The notes under the pieces were generated by a model, which was not told where the DNA came from, searched no databases, and saw only the letters and a list, made by a program, of their open reading frames with translations. Shown here in pieces: positions 62,896 to 64,000 of a DNA stretch of 64,000 bases (position 1 is its first letter; every line of letters begins with the position of its first letter). The stretch lies in assembly GCA_003569365.1 (NCBI GenBank), contig BGOS01000006.1, forward strand, positions 124,001-188,000, read 5' to 3'. A program made the translations under genes and the position numbers. The DNA comes from Anaerolineaceae bacterium (GTDB lineage: Bacteria; Chloroflexota; Anaerolineae; Anaerolineales; UBA11657).

Positions 62896-64000
62896 TCAAA
62901 ACTTGCGCGTCCACTCCTGCGGCCAGCGCTCCACAACCACTTTCGTCTGGGTGAAAAACTCCACCGCGTGTTTTCCCTGGCCGTGCATGTCGCCAAAAAA
63001 GCTGTCTTTCCAGCCGCTAAACGGGAAAAACGCCATTGGGGCCGCCACCCCGATATTGATGCCGATATTGCCGGTCTGCGCCTCCACCCGGAACTTGCGC
63101 GCAGACGCGCCGCTGGCGGTGAACAAACAAGCCATGTTGCCGTACTTGCCACTATTGATGAAGTCCAGCGCCGCATCCACGCTCTCAACATGAATCAACC
63201 CCAACACGGGCCCAAATATTTCAGCACGCGCAATCTCACCGTCTGGTGAGAGACCATCCATCACAGACGGCCGCATGAAACTGCCCTGCGCATATCCCTC
63301 AACTGCAGCCACGCTGCCATCCACCAGCAGCCGCGCGCCCTCGGCGGTGCCCTGCCGCATCAGCCCTTGGATGCGCGTCTTGCTTTGCGCGGTGATTACC
63401 GGGCCCATTTCAACGCCCGCATCCATCCCGTAGCCCACTACCCGGTTAGTTGCAGCATCGGCAATTGCCTCTACAAACTGGCTGTGCACAGCGCCAACTG
63501 TGATCGCCAATGACGCAGCCAGGCAGCGCTGGCCGGCATTGCCGAATGCAGCATCAGCCACGATGCGGGTGGTCATCTCCAAATCTGCATCGGGCAACAC
63601 CACCACCGGATTCTTTGCACCGCCCTGCGCCTGCACGCGTTTACCGTTGACTGCCGCCCGTGAGTACACATGCCGTGCCACTGCCGTGCTTCCCACAAAT
63701 GTCACCGCACGCACCAGCGGATGATCGAGGATCGCATCGACCGCCACCGGTCCGCCGTTCACCAGATTGACCACGCCCTTGGGCAGCCCAAGCTGGTGCA
63801 GCAGTTCAAACACGCGCTGCATCGTCATCGGGCAGCGCTCAGCCGGCTTCATAATAAATGTGTTGCCACACGCCAACGCGTACGGCAGATACCAGAACGC
63901 AATCATGCCCGGAAAGTTAAACGGCGCAATCGTAGCGCACACGCCTACCGGCTGCCGGATCATGTACTCATCAATGCCGCGCGCAATATCCTCCGAGTAA
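62896..64000 (-). CDS. mmsA: Methylmalonate-semialdehyde dehydrogenase (CoA-acylating), N-terminus outside window
   Basis: About 367 residues of a ~490-residue aldehyde dehydrogenase; the frame is open to the window edge. [19 protein letters not shown] matches the MmsA/IolA segment before the NAD domain, [11 protein letters not shown] follows, and the catalytic Cys is in [24 protein letters not shown] and FFTQTKVV at the C-terminus are also MmsA-typical. It works in valine, propionate or inositol breakdown, giving propionyl-CoA or acetyl-CoA. 87 bases separate its stop from the ino1 start. Confidence 0.9.
   Translation of the reverse strand, partial: YSEDIARGIDEYMIRQPVGVCATIAPFNFPGMIAFWYLPYALACGNTFIMKPAERCPMTMQRVFELLHQLGLPKGVVNLVNGGPVAVDAILDHPLVRAVTFVGSTAVARHVYSRAAVNGKRVQAQGGAKNPVVVLPDADLEMTTRIVADAAFGNAGQRCLAASLAITVGAVHSQFVEAIADAATNRVVGYGMDAGVEMGPVITAQSKTRIQGLMRQGTAEGARLLVDGSVAAVEGYAQGSFMRPSVMDGLSPDGEIARAEIFGPVLGLIHVESVDAALDFINSGKYGNMACLFTASGASARKFRVEAQTGNIGINIGVAAPMAFFPFSGWKDSFFGDMHGQGKHAVEFFTQTKVVVERWPQEWTRKF

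Overview
The window is a GC-rich bacterial chromosome segment, densely coded and without phage, transposon, CRISPR or rRNA. The combination of traits suggests a Chloroflexota bacterium (Anaerolineae/Caldilineae-like). The clues are Thr/Pro-rich and Ala/Pro-rich linkers after membrane anchors (LysM protein, solute-binding lipoprotein), a T-box leader on thrS, a CIRCE element on groESL, an actinobacterial-type inositol-3-phosphate synthase, and a LipM-type octanoyltransferase. This placement is an inference from gene content only. No recognisable transcription factor is encoded; the clear regulatory signals are cis elements.

Layout. 0-10.4 kb: the tail of an unknown protein, then a tightly coupled minus-strand operon (malate synthase, aldo/keto reductase, LysE-type exporter, metallo-beta-lactamase-fold hydrolase, 2-hydroxyacid dehydrogenase). 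An arginase-family ureohydrolase, an M24 peptidase, thioredoxin reductase, two small membrane proteins, a PHP phosphoesterase and tRNA-Arg(CCG) follow. 10.5-22.3 kb: PcrA helicase, GalE, an MFS transporter, groES-groEL, tRNA-Val(GAC) followed directly by a T-box leader and thrS, RidA, a tandem Nudix protein and SurE. 22.3-29.2 kb: a minus-strand cluster for a 2-oxo-acid dehydrogenase complex (E1 alpha, E1 beta, E2; no E3) with an EthD-like protein, a degenerate SDR, an enoyl-CoA hydratase and two small proteins, divergent from lipM. 29.2-38.6 kb: uvrA-queG, a LysM protein, a methyltransferase, miaB, rpsU-infA, a phosphoribosyltransferase and an SDR.

38.6-57.6 kb is the most distinctive part: a phosphorus and amine island. 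It holds a glycerophosphodiesterase, an alkaline-phosphatase-superfamily phosphodiesterase and a glutamine amidotransferase; a DadA-like FAD oxidase and a DMT permease; a four-gene ABC importer; PhnX and PhnW (the complete 2-aminoethylphosphonate to acetaldehyde plus phosphate route); a PhoU-like protein and a Pit phosphate transporter; a HAD hydrolase; a dimethylglycine/sarcosine dehydrogenase-like FAD-GcvT protein; and two paralogous choline-kinase-like phosphotransferases facing away from each other. Together these could import and strip phosphonate, phosphodiester and N-methylated head groups. 57.7-64 kb: a PuuD-type hydrolase, a PfkB kinase, an acyl-CoA synthetase, inositol-3-phosphate synthase and the C-terminal part of methylmalonate-semialdehyde dehydrogenase.

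Five genes carry apparent single-base frameshifts, six indels in all: queG, the LysM gene (two), one SDR, the FAD-GcvT gene and one kinase. Their protein families make the intended continuation clear, so the sites are either assembly errors or recent decay. Protein motifs, RNA motifs and start choices were read by eye; no database search was run.
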